Source of the DNA: Entonaema liquescens
Lineage: Eukaryota; Ascomycota; Sordariomycetes; Xylariales; Xylariaceae
Direction: 5' to 3'
NCBI GenBank assembly: GCA_902805475.1
Contig: CADCSX010000012.1
Span: 124,001-188,000 of the forward strand
DNA length: 64,000 nucleotides
Under the pieces are notes generated by a model. That model worked only from the letters and a program-made list of their open reading frames with translations, was not told where the DNA came from and made no database searches. Below are positions 12,103 through 24,185 of this stretch, piece by piece; position 1 is the stretch's first letter, and each line of letters opens with the position of its first letter. Position numbers and translations under genes: made by a program.

Positions 12103-12518
12103 GTTTGGTGTGCGTTCTATCTGGTAGTAGGCACAGCTTTATTAAATGGCTTGGTTCTAAATAGTAATACCCAAAATATTATGTTAGACTTTTCAAATCA
12201 TTAATAGCCAAAGCCAAAGTCTTGTAAGCAAGAAGTTTTCGAGGAGCTCCAGTCATTGAATGACATGCAAGATCCGATAAGATAAATTCCACCACCCCTC
12301 CACAATATAGAATTTAATTAAGATAGATGGAGATTGCGGGAGGTTTTCCTAATTATCGGTCCAAACTCCAGGTGCCTCGACCACCTAAGTGCCTATGTAC
12401 CTTAGGTTAGGTAATGTAGGGTAAGCGGAAGCACATGCAATCGTTTGTATTACATAGGTATACACTGCCTACATGTAGTTATGTACTATATCATCTCTCC
12501 ACTCCTCTTCGACAGTGC
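12103..12518. other. Spacer between BVMO 3' end and nicotinamidase start
   Basis: Contains the nicotinamidase promoter region and the BVMO terminator. I see no gene or distinct element in it. Confidence 0.5.
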
Positions 12519-14226
12519 TCAGTTGTTCTTCTTCGATGAGTATGTGTACTCTAACCCTTTTGTAACACTACCAAACCACAGTTTTAGATGGTCATAAATA
12601 GTATTCGTGCGTCCATACCACTATAACGAAAGATTGATCAGTATTAATGAATATACAAGTGGACCGATTAGGAACACCTAATGAATATGCCGGAATGGTA
12701 TAGGAGAACTCACCGGCGATGTACCCGTGATCCTAGGTAACCTGCCTTGTGCTGTCACAAAGTAGGTCGAACTGTGTTCCACCACCGGCTTAGACGAAGC
12801 TAGGTCGGAGTGGGCATTGACTGGCTTAACTGAAGTGGCGCCAATCTTATTCATATGCTTCCAAACTTTGATGAGCAGTTTGATACTACTATCAGCACCG
12901 AGCGTCCACGAATTTTTCGTATACCCGATCACGGCGCCGGCGTTTGGTACACCAGTTAACATCACCCCCCTCCAAGCATAACATGTCCCCACATCCACGG
13001 ACCGTCCATCGACAATAGGAGTGATGCCTCCAAATAGATGAACGTCTAAGACATCCTGGTTAGTATTCTACAGTCAAACACCTGGTGATAACCATCTAGT
13101 AGAATATTGGGGAATGCGATGCTTACGAAGACCTGTGGCCGTTACGATAATATCCGCGTCAAGCTTCTTCCTTGATTCAGTAATAATCCCGTCTGCTGTG
13201 ACGGTCTTGATATGGTCGGTGACAATGTCGCAATTATCCCTGTGTAGAGCTTGGAAAAAGTCCCCATCTGGACATAGCCCTGGTCGCTGTTCAAATAAGT
13301 TGTACTTAGGGTTGAAATGAACATCTGCATCAACGTCGGGCGGTAATTCTTTCTTCATTCCGCGCACTATAAGCTTCCTTGCTAAATTAGGGAAGGTGAT
13401 ACAAAAGTAAACAAAGAGGTGTTCCACCAAGAAGCATCTGCAGAGTATTAGTTAGTATAGCTTCAAATAGTCATTCCGGTAGAACACATATCAGACATGC
13501 ATACCGCCACCAGTTGATAGAATGAGCAACACCTTCTGGAAATAGCTTCCTGGTCCATCTCCCAACCGGGTCTGATAGGGGTAAGCTAATAACGTAGGAC
13601 GGGCTTCTCTGAAGCATTGTTATGTGGCCCGCAGTTTTGGCCATAGCGGGCAACAGCGTGATGGCGGTAGCGCCGGATCCGATGATAACAACTTTCTTAT
13701 TAGCATAATCGAGATCTTCAGGCCAGAACTGAGGGTGCGCGACCGTGCCCTTAAAATTCTCGATGCCGGGGATTTCGGCCTTGAGCGGGTTGGCGTAATC
13801 ATAATACCCCGAGCAGGCAATCAGGAATTTAGCTTTGTATTCCTTCGTGAGACCGTCTGCGTTGACCGCTAAGGTCCACCGCTGTTCCTCCGAAGACCAA
13901 CTGACACCGGTCACCCGGTGCTTAAGCTGAATCTTCTTGTCGATACCTTCCGCTCGGGCTGCATCTTCTATGTATTCTTTAATAAGATGGGCGTCTGCCA
14001 TATCCGTATCGTGTATCCATGGTCGCCACGGGAGGCCGAACAAAGTAAGCTGAGAATCCGACCGGATGCCAGGGAACTTAAAGAACGACCATGTGCCACC
14101 CATCTCGTTTCGTGCTTCAAGGATGATGTAGGAGCAGTCTGGCAGCTGAGTTTTCAAGCGATAAGCGGCGTCGACTCCAGAAAGCCCAGCACCGACTATA
14201 ACGAAATCGTATTCCTCCATTTTCAC
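12519..14226 (-). CDS. Flavin monooxygenase with Baeyer-Villiger (type I BVMO) fingerprint
   Basis: FAD/NADPH-dependent monooxygenase, probably cytosolic. Exons: 14226-13505, 13437-13127, 13045-12714, 12620-12519. Introns: 13438-13504, 13046-13126, 12621-12713, all with GT..AG ends and in-phase junctions; spliced 488 aa. Visible motifs: FAD-binding GAGLSG near the N-terminus, NADPH-binding GSGATA in the middle, and FKGTVAHPQFWP, which matches the BVMO fingerprint FxGxxxHxxxW(P/D). The ATG tract conserved in flavin monooxygenases (IVTATGL) follows. The last exon (WYGRTN..WFGSV) was recovered from below normal ORF size because this C-terminal text is typical of the family. It probably inserts oxygen into a ketone or hydroxylates a heteroatom; substrate unknown. 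Its neighbours are nicotinamidase, an MFS exporter and a C6 regulator. Confidence 0.9.
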
Positions 14227-14774
14227 TCTGAACCTAAGAAGGTGATGTAAAATTTTGTCTTTCTTGTACTTAGCTTTTGTTATTAACTAATCTAATCGCG
14301 AGGTTAAGTTTCTAGCTTCTTCATCAGACCATGTCGATCATCCAATTGAAAAACAACAGGAACGCAAACCTAGCAATTTTGTTCTCCAACTTTGGTCGAG
14401 TCTAGACCATTTATAGTTAAAAATGGCACCTCTTATTATCCAGACATTGACTACTTTCGAGAGTTCGCCCAAATTGCAGGCTAGGTCAATGGAACTGTGT
14501 AATGGGCCATTTGAATGAAGGTTGTTGTCCGACAGCTGGGCAGCATTATGATAGGTCGATGCCGCCAATACCTGAAAACAAGTAGGTAGGTAGATCTCAA
14601 AAGAAAGGTGCTTCTAGGTATGTGAGTAGGTACATCTTATTTCGAATTAAATTCTATTTATATATATATTTGAAAAAAAAAAAAAAAAAAAAAAAAAGGT
14701 ATCTAAACGTCTATTGCGTCGTTACGTCTTTACTCTATTATTGGTATCTTTATGCTATATTTTCATATCATCAC
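14227..14774. other. Spacer between MFS 3' end and BVMO start
   Basis: BVMO promoter region. It holds an A25 tract (14673-14697). The minus-strand frame 14338-14568 has no recognisable domain. Confidence 0.5.
14673..14697 (+). repeat. A25 homopolymer
   Basis: Uninterrupted run of 25 A, preceded by a (TA)n stretch. With the A21 tract at 10872 it brackets the nicotinamidase-BVMO pair. Confidence 0.95.
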
Positions 14775-16789
14775 TTAGGCGTCATCTTTCTCTCCTAGCT
14801 CCTTTTCTTGTTTTATGTGCTTCAGATTCTTCCATCCCATTCCCCAGCCAGTTAAGAAAGCACAACTTGCTGCTGCGAGTTGAAGATACTGACATGCGTT
14901 AGTTAAGATGAGCTGTTATGTAGGGATTGGTATCCTCACAAATATATTATTGATAGCCTCATTATATGCCAGGAGGGCACCATGCACTTGACTCGGGGGG
15001 ATAACTTTGGTTATTTCGGTCGCGCCAGTGTTAATAAGTAAGTTCGGATCGATGTCGGGAGCAAATTTTTGGAGTGCTGTTCCTATAGAGCTGGTGAAGA
15101 TGGTCTTGGCAACGGCCGAGAAGATTGCCCCCCCTAGTAGTTGAGAAAACATAGCGTACGCGGACGCTATCGAAGCGTCTTCTCTGGGCACGTTTGCTTG
15201 CATAGCAAGGACGAGCTAAAGCAATTCACCCGTCAGCATTTTCCAGTATCAAATTCGGATGGATTTTACCACATACCAGTTGTAAAACAAAGCCACGACC
15301 CGCTCCCATCAGGATCTGATATCCTATTATCTCCCCATCGGAAGTGGCTAAAGAGAAGGTAGATGTCAACCCGGCTCCGATCGCCACCAGCGCGTTCCCC
15401 CCAACTATCTCCGGAAGGTAATAGCCTGTCTTCTGGACGAGAGCCCCGCATATTACCGACGCAAAGAGCTGCGATAATATTATAGGAAGGAGTAGTATAC
15501 CACTCTGTAGAGCGTTTACGCCTCTAATTGCCTGGAACCAAACAGGTAACCAAAACAACGAACTGACGGATCCGCCGCTTTGTAGGAACGAGGTAATGGT
15601 GATCATGATGCTGATACGACTGCGTAGTATCCTAGGCGGCAACAAGGCCGACTCTCCCTTATAAGCAAACCAAAACCCGACAGCCCCAAAGGTTGCCAAG
15701 CCGCCGCACATAAGTCCAATGACGTTCGGCGAATCCCAGGGATACTTGGTACCACCCCATTGGAGGCCGATCAAGAACATTATGGACGCCGCGGCAAAGA
15801 TAACGAAGCCGATAAAATCAAGGTCGAGGACTCGCTGTAAGAGAGAGGTGTTCTTTTCCGATAGTCTCGTCACGGGTAACCTTACCACAAACACGAACAA
15901 GAAGACAACTAGGCCTCCTAGGGGTAAGTTGCTAAGGAGGTTCAGCTTGGGTACCAAATGCTAGAAACGGCAACGGTCAACTTACATGTAGAAACACCAG
16001 CGCCATGACAATCCTTGGGTCAGGGCCCCGCCGATCAAGGGGCCCGCTGCCTGGCCTACGGCAAAGCAACCAAGTATGATGCCATTCAGAAAGGACCGCT
16101 TCGCTATCGGGACGGTGGCGGCGACGATGGTGGAACTGCCGTTAATAATGCCGGAACCACCTATACCACTTATTGCTCTCGCGATAATAAGCACCATAGA
16201 AGATCTGGACAGCGCAGCGATCAAGGAGCCGATCTCAAAGATAATTATGAAGGTGATAAACACGAGCTTGATCCGGAAGCTCCTGTATATTTTCCCAACG
16301 AACGGCACCATGACACAACTATACCAGAACTGTTAGCTCCATGTTTCCGGGCGGCAGATACTCGTATCTTCTTACTCACTTCGCTATTAGAGACGCAGAA
16401 GAATACCACCCGACATCATCCACAGTATTGAACTCCGCTGTGATTGCGGGGATAGCCTAGTAGAAGTGTAAGCAGAAGCATCGCCAAGAACGCCGTGACA
16501 TCTTCCTCACAGTTCCTAGGGCGGTATTATTAAGGGCCATTATTAAGACGCCTAAAGTGACGGACCCAATCGCGACGTAGAATTGTAACCCGTTCATCTG
16601 TGGAGAGCTCGTACTCCCAGTCACCTCCTGGTCCTCATCCTGGGGAGTCGCGCCAGTGTCGCCAGGACTATAATCTCCATGACCGATCTTGTTGGAGTCG
16701 AGTTTATCGAGTTTGGAGCCTTCGGCCTTGGCTGCGCATTCTAGATCTCGGGCACCTGAACTATCCTCGACTGGTCGTTGAGGATTCAT
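14775..16789 (-). CDS. MFS transporter, drug:H+ antiporter DHA2 (14-TM) type
   Basis: Plasma-membrane major-facilitator exporter. Exons: 16789-16511, 16456-16380, 16318-15986, 15931-15277, 15215-14940, 14888-14775. The five introns (51-61 bp) all splice in phase, giving 577 aa. After a charged cytoplasmic N-terminus comes the first helix with LIMALNNTALGTAIPAI, matching the LDxTIVNVALP-type DHA2 motif, then VGWYSSASLIA, a GKIYRSF loop (motif A), RAISGIGGSGI (motif B) and GPLIGGALTQGLSWRWCFYINLP, which is diagnostic of this family. The C-terminal ends come from a small last exon ending KQEKELGEKDDA. It is divergent from the neighbouring Zn2Cys6 gene across 590 bp, the usual layout for an exporter and its regulator in fungal metabolite clusters. 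The substrate cannot be inferred. Confidence 0.93.
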
Positions 16790-17379
16790 TGTTAAAGACT
16801 ATTGCAAACGCCGTGTAAGTCGTTTAACTTTCAGCTGGCCACCCCTGGCCGAGATATGTCAGCCTTGAGACATGGTTCTTCGAAATCATATTGGGACATG
16901 ATAAAAACAATTTATACGATTCAATCTCTGCGAAGAATATGAATGATAATGTCGGAATTTATTATGAGCGATAACCGCTTAAGGCGTCTGGGGTACGATG
17001 TACGGATCCGTAGTAATGACTTAACGTGAATAACCCATTTCGGCGAACCGGCCTTTTACTTAAAAGTCCGGGGTGGATTATGCGTTCATGTAGGTTGCAT
17101 ATACTTCTATCTCTCGTATTTCTGTTAACTTGGCTGCGCCAATCCAGGGTATTTCAGCTAACGCGAGCTTGGTAGTAAGAACATCCCGGGTCCCATGTGG
17201 AGACCGGGAAGCGGATAATATCTTTAAACTCCGTTCTCCTGTTAGAATTATCCATACCATACCTGGAGGCCCTCCTCGAACACCGCTACCAAACTACGGC
17301 TTGCGGTTTAGACTTTGAAAGTCCGCCGGCGATTGAATATTCTTGTAATCAAGTACGCCATTCTATATCTATTATACCG
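16790..17379. promoter_or_regulatory. Divergent promoter between MFS transporter and Zn2Cys6 factor
   Basis: 590 bp between two start codons on opposite strands. It contains CGG-N4-CCG at 17041-17050, a typical inverted half-site arrangement for Zn2Cys6 dimers. No other gene is visible. Confidence 0.55.
17041..17050. promoter_or_regulatory. Candidate Zn2Cys6 operator CGG-N4-CCG
   Basis: Sequence CGGCGAACCG, two inverted CGG triplets with a 4-bp spacer, 330 bp upstream of the activator start and about 250 bp upstream of the transporter start. Confidence 0.4.
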
Positions 17380-20002
17380 ATGGATAGACCAAAGAATTCG
17401 GCTATCGCCAAATGGGGAGCTGCGTGTTCGCCTTGTGCTCTCGCAAAAGCTAAATGTCTGCGATCGAGCAATAGGCCGGGCGCTAGATGTGATAGGTGAG
17501 TATATCCTCCAGTACATTTAGCCGTCTCATAAGCTTGTTGGCGTACATTCATATCATTTATATTTACTAATGGCAGGTTGGAGGATCTAGGTGTGAACGT
17601 TTAGAAAAAGATTGTACCGGTCAGATACATAAGCCAAGGAAAAAGCGACAGAGCAGGCCCTCGTAAGCACCTTTTCATTTTACTTGGATATTCTTGTAGT
17701 TTGTAATTGGCTTTTGTGAGGTGCGAGGAGAGTATACACATATCTTTGGAGATTTTTATTCCTTAATACGTTCCTTGATGAAGGCATAAGAACCTCCGAC
17801 CCCCCTTTCAATTATCCCCGGCGTCATATAAGCCTTTGGGCTAGCTTACAGGTGGAAGCAGAGCTGACAGTCGTCTCTCGTACTATAGTAAAACAGCACA
17901 GCTTGAGGAGAGGCTCAACAGTCTCGTAGATTTCATCAGGGCTAGTAACTCAGGAGACATCCCTACTCCGTTAAGGCACGTTTCTAGAACCAAATCCACT
18001 ACACCGTCCCCAAAGGTGACTACAGATGCGGCGCCAATACGGAGCCGAGAGCAAACCAGCACCGATAGTCCGAGTCAGTCTTCGAGCTCGAGTTATGAGC
18101 GGCCACGTGCAATTCCTGATTGTTATAATGAACACGCCCCCCGCGTGTGTGTTTGTCGTACTCAGGCCGGCGAGAGCCCGGTTTCACTGGAGCCTGATGA
18201 GGTCTTGCTGTCGATATTCGTCGATGAACTTGTCCCGAATTATCCATTCGTCATACTTCCGCCGGCCTTAACGGCGTCAGAACTGGCGGTTAAATACCCT
18301 TTCTTATTCACTACAGTCCGGATGGTCGCATCCTATCGTAATCTAAGTTCACTGAGATCACAGAACTACTTTATCATGAAGCACATATCCGAGCAGATGT
18401 TAATGCGCTCAGAGCGATCACTGGAAATCCTCCAATCGATTCTCCTGGTCGTCGGTTATTATCATTATCACTGTATAATGCACGCCCAGATGAACAATCT
18501 GATCTCACTAGCAAACAGCCTGGCAGCGGATCTCGGCATTAACAAGCCTCCCGAAGTACAGGAAAAGACGAAATTATTGATATCAACTCCTGAAATCCCA
18601 AGGAGTAGGGTGAACGATGAGAGGAGAGCACTCTGCGGAGTCTGGTATATGACTTCAGTGTAAGTGAAAATGACAACTCTTATTCTTAACCCTGCAACAC
18701 AAGTCGAATAGCTTCATCGCTAAAGCTCAATAACACTCACATGCGATAGTGTCTCGCTCTCGTTTCAACGCGTAGAGTCGCCAAAATTCACGCCCTATAT
18801 AGATCAATGCCTTCGAGAGCTTGAAATGGACCAGGAATATGGAACAGATTCGCTCCTCGTCCATCTGATACGAATTCAACACTTATCCGAGCGCATTTCT
18901 CAATTACACGCGAAAGATCATGACGAAAGCGAATTGGCCGGTATTGCCCGTGCTCCTATAAGCGCGTATTCTAGCGTATTTCACGCAGAGATAGAGAAGT
19001 TTAAGGCTTCAGTGCCTCGTCATCTCTTGTCAAACAGTTAGTTACCAATACCACCTCTAGGTGCTTTTAGAGAATCCGAGAACTGACTGGAATTTAGAAC
19101 TACTTATATGCCACATCAACACGGCCTCTTTACGCTTATGGGAACCACCGCGGATTGATGCCACACTTCTCCAAAATATATCGAACACGTTGTCGTCTCT
19201 AACTATTGATTCGGCCTCTTCCCTCGATATCTTTTATAGATCCGGCGCCGCGCTGAAGTCCTGGTTTGAAGCTTGGCTATCCATTGACATTACAGATTAC
19301 TTCGTCTTACCTATGCCTATATCTGCCCAGCTCATTAATTCGGTGATAATGCTGGTTCGCTGGTCCAAGTTGACAAGTCCTGACCGCAGTCTCACGTCTG
19401 CCCCAACAGTGGCGGCGGGTTCTGTAATGCCACAGATAGTAAGGAACGATCCAGGTTGCAGCGGTGCGGCTCTGGTCGCTGCACCGACGGTTGGTGTTAA
19501 AGACATAGATCCCGCGATTCCCGTTGCAGTTCGCAATATCAGGTCTCACCTTCTTTCTCAGCCCGAGCTGCGGATAGACGCTATTAGTATCCTACAAGAT
19601 ATGGCAACACGGTTCGAGCAGGCAAGGGAAGCCTGCGAAAAGAAGAAGGGCTTAGCTTGCGAGAACGATATATGGGACGTGGCTGCGAGGAAACTCAAAA
19701 GCACTCGCTTTAAGCTAGAACGGTGGGCTGAGATGGTAGCAACCGTGGGTAGTGAGAGCCGTCGGCCTGACTTGTCATCCAATACCAGCATTGCCAGAGA
19801 TGTTGATATCAGCAGCGGTCACAATATGGGAGGAAGCTGGCCTTCTGGGCCTTCGGAAATGGACATATCTACGGAATTCCCATTGGAGGAGTGGAACCCA
19901 GGCGCTTGGTGGGCGAGCGACTTCTTTGAAGGGTTGGGTATGGATCAGAATTTTTTTGATGGGCAGGGAAGCTATAGCACGGTTGTCATTGACGGTCTGT
20001 AG
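17380..20002 (+). CDS. Zn2Cys6 transcription factor with fungal-specific regulatory domain
   Basis: Probable pathway-specific regulator. Exon 1 17380-17495 encodes the first part of the C6 cluster (ACSPCALAKAKC..RCDR). Intron 17496-17590; exon 2 17591-17662 supplies CERLEKDC and the basic linker PRKKRQSRPS. Intron 17663-17888; exon 3 17889-18659 opens with the dimerisation coil (KTAQLEERLNSLVDFI) and carries the middle homology region. Intron 18660-18749; exon 4 from 18750 to about 19035. The last exon runs to the TAG at 20000. The exon 4/5 junction is uncertain: keeping HLLSN would need a 34-bp intron (19036-19069, GTTAGT..TTAG), while 19012-19060 (49 bp) is a more normal size but drops that motif. 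It is divergent to the MFS gene and is most likely the regulator of the MFS-BVMO block. Confidence 0.85.
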
Positions 20003-20632
20003 CCCCTGTAAAAGTTTACGACTGGCTGAGATTTTGTTGGCTAATGGAATAATACCCCTTGTATTGAAGTTTGCGATGAATGAATGCGATGTAAACTTTT
20101 TATGTAATAATTCAGACTCTGGATTTATGTCAAACAACGTCGTGTAGCAGGGTAGGATAGTCACTAGAATCAAAGGCTACCGTTTGAATAATAAGAGTCA
20201 TCTTGGAAAAGGGTTAAACAATTAGTACCTGGCACCTCGATATGGCATTCTTTCCTTTCTATGGGCACTATAGCACAATAGCTATAAGCCATAACTTCTT
20301 GATGGAGGGCGATTTCATGCGAGATTTTCGCGTGAGTCTTTCGCTTGATGTTCTATTCTTTCATTTGATGGCAACTTGCTACATCGTAAGGAGGCAAAGG
20401 CCTTTTGTTGCGTAGGCATAGGATCCTAATAAACGGAGATCTTACCTACGACAATCGAGCCCCTTTGTCACCTATGACGATCGTCTAGGACCTCGAACAA
20501 ACCGAGTAACACCGACAAAGAGTCTTTACAATCCCCATGGCTGGCTATTTTTAGCTATCACTGCCTATTACTATCATTTCAAGGACACCAAACCCATTCT
20601 GATCTATCGAATAATATTACTCAACAGTCAAT
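20003..20632. other. Spacer upstream of the Ctr copper transporter
   Basis: Promoter region of the Ctr gene. I found no clear copper-response element of the TTTGCTC type and no gene. Confidence 0.45.
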
Positions 20633-21346
20633 ATGGACGGGATGTCTATGCTATCATCTATGGGGTCTTCAGCCTCATCCATGCCGTCTACGGGACATTC
20701 AACATTTGACACTTCAGTATCGACACCCACACCAAGCACGCAGGGTACAGATAACATGAGCAGCATGGAGGGCATGGGAGATGGGGAAACCCAAGCGGGA
20801 GGATGCAAGATCTCTGTGAGACATTCAATTGTTGATATCATGAGTCGTATAATTTATTTACCTTCGCTAACCGACAATTGACACCAGATGCTTTGGAATT
20901 GGGACACAATTGACGCCTGTTTCCTCTCAGAGTCTTGGCAAGTCAAATCCCAAGGTGGATTTGCAGGTTTGTGTATTGGTGTTGTACTACTCGTGATCCT
21001 ACTCGAGTTTTTACGTCGTGCCTCCAGGATCTACGACCGATACTTAATTCGCCAGCACGTACGGACAAGCGCCCTCGCCGCGACGGCCATGAATAGTTCC
21101 TCAGACACAGCCAATGGGGCCCTTATAGCAAAAGAAGACGCCCAAGCTCTCAGCCATGCTGCACCGTTTAGACCTAAATTCTGGCAACAGGCTATCCGCG
21201 CTACACTACATACGCTTCATTTTGCTCTAGCTTATTGGATCATGCTACTTGCTATGTACTATAATGGGTACATAATTATCTGCATTATCATAGGCGCTTT
21301 CATAGGGTTCTTCGTACTTCAATGGGATCATATAGGCCCTCGGTGA
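20633..21346 (+). CDS. Ctr-family copper transporter
   Basis: High-affinity Cu(I) importer, trimeric in the plasma or vacuolar membrane. Exon 1 20633-20815 encodes a Met-rich, Ser-rich N-terminus with several MxM/MxxM copper-binding clusters (MDGMSM, MSSMEGM). The intron 20816-20887 separates CKIS from MLWNWDTIDACFL, the family's signature before TM1. Exon 2 20888-21346 has TM1 (GGFAGLCIGVVLLVILLEFL), a cytosolic loop, TM2 with the MxxxM pore motif (MLLAM) and TM3 with GxxxG (GAFIG). Spliced 213 aa, the usual size. Translation ends at IGPR; a GTGAGT donor sits exactly at the stop codon, so a short extra exon is possible, but I could not find a convincing one. Confidence 0.93.
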
Positions 21347-22023
21347 GTAGAGTATCTCAATCCTTGATTGCGGCCCATCACCCAAGATTAGGCGCTAATA
21401 ATGCCATCATAAAAGTGGTGGCCGCCAAGCCGGCTTTGGTGATGGGGAAGACGCGACTGGTTGTCACGGTTAAGCTTATTGGGATCAATGCGGACGGTTT
21501 AGTGTAACGCCTATCGAGGGATGGGCTCAGGGGTAGAAGTGTTATAACTATCGGCTAAGGCGTGACTCTAGCAGAATCCCCCTTTTTAGGATGGGTATTG
21601 GCACGAGCTTGCGATATATTATAGATTAAGTAGGCATATATAATACATGTATAATAATGGGGCGATTTCTTTACTAATACCCGGGCGGACACCCTCAAGT
21701 TGGCTTTACCCGAAGGGATGCTTCCGGATACTGTCAAGTCGAGCGTAGTTATTGTTAACGAATTATAACAGGTCACGAAAGCCATATGATTTGGTAGGCT
21801 CCAGAAGAATATTGGAATCGTCAATTAGCGTAAATTCATTTACCCTCGTTCCCTAATCCATCCTTTGCATTTTTCAACGCCAGTATCGTGAATTGCAATT
21901 ACCTCAAATACGGCTCCGCAATGCCCTCACATGCCACGACAATCAACGAACCACAAAGCCCGCCACTGTGCAAATTAAAAGGATAAAAGGTAATAAAAAT
22001 CAAGGCCTTCACTACACTCACGC
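21347..22023. other. Convergent 3' spacer between Ctr and STI1
   Basis: No supported gene. The frames at 21322-21507 (+) and 21555-21824 (-) lack recognisable domains. Confidence 0.5.
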
Positions 22024-24121
22024 TCATCGCCCAACTCGGATCACGCCAGCCGCAATCAGCTTCTGGATGTTAGAACGGACGTTTGGATTGCGCATGTGCT
22101 CCTGCAGCGCCGCAGGGTCGGATTGGGCTTGCTGGAGAATAGATTGCATGACGGGGTCTTGCATGATACTCATGATCTAAGGTATGCGGGTTAGCTGTCC
22201 CTGCTCTACCTCAGGCGAAGGGGTGTATTGGATACTTACCTCGGGGTCTTTCATCAATCTATCCCGAGTCTGTTCCTCCGTCTCGTTCTCTCGGGCAGCA
22301 TACATGGCCTGCAGAGCCTTTTGCTGCTGCTGCTCGATCTCTCGCGCATTGGCGTTGTTGTGATGCTCGCTGTCAACCGTGGTAGCCTCGTTGCAAGCAT
22401 CGATACACTTGGAGTACTCTCGCATGCCGAAGTAAATCTGCGCCTTGCGAATATACGCCCTGATGAACTTGGGGTCCTTCTTAATAGCCGTATTGCAATC
22501 CTCGAGCGCACTCGGGAACTCGAAGAGCTTAACAAAGGCGGCGGCGCGGTTGCTATATCCACGAGGATCCTCCGGGGAACGCTTGATCATCTCTGAGTAA
22601 GCCGCGACAGCGCCAGGGAAATCTTGCTCCTTGAATTTCTTATTTCCTTCCTCACGAGCTTCCTCGGCCTTCTCTGGGTCGACGTAGGCCTTCTTGGCTT
22701 CCTCAATCTTTCTACGCTCAGCGGCGCGGAGCTTATTCACGGTATCAGGGGTTCGGTGCTCGGTTAAGGACTTCTGGAAATTTTCAATCGCGGCTGCGAG
22801 ATTTCCTTGCTTTTCGTAAGCTGTGCCAATGCGCGCGTATGACTTGGCAATCGTCTTAAAGTCGGCATAGATCTTGCGACCTTCCTCGATAGCCTTAGTG
22901 CAAGAGTCAATGCAGGCTTGATAATCGCCTTTTTCGAATTGAGCAGCACCGAGGTTATTGAGATAAGTTATATCCTTGTATAACTCCCAGGCCTTCGTGT
23001 AGTGTTGTATAGCCTCGTCGAAATTACGCTTCTTGTACTTTTCAGTTCCCAGCGCCTTTTCCTTGTCGGCCTCCTCCTTTGCCTTCTTCTTGGCGAGCTC
23101 TTCCTCGTCTAACTCTGACTCGGGCTCGGGTTCAGGGGCCTTGGTAGGTTCAGGTTTGGGTTGAGATTTAGAATCAGCCGCATTGGCGTCCGGCATTTCA
23201 ACATCTTCCTCTGCCTCCTTAGCCCCTGACGAGGCGGCAGCGGCAGCGCCCGGGATGTCGTCAGGGCCTCCCATATGCATGTCGATGCCCATCAAAACTC
23301 CTAATACCTGGATCATTCGAGGGTCACTGAACAAGTCTTGCGTATTTTGGGGATTTTTCTGTATGGCCTGGATCTTTGCGATGAAGGATGGATCAGCAAG
23401 GAAACCACTAGTCTTAGGGTTGTTCATCAGCTTCTGGAGAAGGTTAGGGTCGTTAAACATCTTCCCGAGTCCACCTGTTGGGTCGCCACCGAGACCAGCA
23501 CCTATGAAGAGTTAGTATACAAGAAATAAAAACGTACGAGCATATGCTCGAACTAGAGTACGAGAATTTACGTACCTGCTTCTTGTTCCATAGCACGCTG
23601 GACGGAGGCAAGAGAGCTCTTAAGGCCCGCATTGTTAGGGTCGTGCTTAAGACCTTCTTCGTAGGCGTCGCTGGCACCTAGAAGATCTCCGGAGCCGTGT
23701 AGGGCTGCGCCCTTGCGGCCCCATCCTCGCGGCCAATCTGGCTTAATCTCAGTGGTCTTCTCGGCGTCTTTCAGAGCATTTGTCCAATCCTTCTTAGAGG
23801 CGTAAGCAGCGGATCGGTTGCTGTAAAGGATGTGGTTGTTTGGATCGATGGAGATGGCCTGGGTGAAGGCATCACTAGTAGAATTGTTAGTCTGGATGTC
23901 ACAACTCCAGGAATTCCAACAAGTTCTGGAAATCAAAGAAGAATCAAAGAAGAAGAAAAGAAGAAGAAAAAAAGGAAAAAAAAAGAATTAGAAAATTTGA
24001 ATAATAAAAACAAATACGAATAGTAAAACCATGGGGGAATAAACACGTACATAGCCTCGTCAAACTTCTTGTCGGCGATAGCCTTGTTGCCCAGAGCTTT
24101 AAGCTCGTCTACAGAGGCCAT
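22024..24121 (-). CDS. STI1: Hsp70/Hsp90-organising co-chaperone STI1 (Hop)
   Basis: Adaptor that passes clients from Hsp70 to Hsp90 in the cytosol. Exons 24121-24051, 23874-23576, 23501-22240, 22176-22024; introns 23875-24050, 23502-23575, 22177-22239; spliced 594 aa, the normal size. Domain order: TPR1 (residues about 4-115, with the pattern DPNNHILYSNRSAAY), STI1/DP1 repeat (MFNDPNLLQKLMNNP), an acidic Pro/Glu-rich linker, TPR2A (about 260-385), TPR2B (SPEDPRGYSNRAAAFVKL), and the C-terminal DP2 (IMSIMQDPVMQSILQQAQ). The carboxylate-clamp Lys/Asn/Arg pattern is visible in the TPR motifs. It is divergent from RPC34 across 748 bp. A heat-shock-like element lies 65-78 bp upstream of the start. 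Confidence 0.97.
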
Positions 24122-24185
24122 GGTGGGTTGGGTGGGTTGATGCAACCTTGCTCAAGATGCAGTTAACTTTGGCTGACTTATAATT

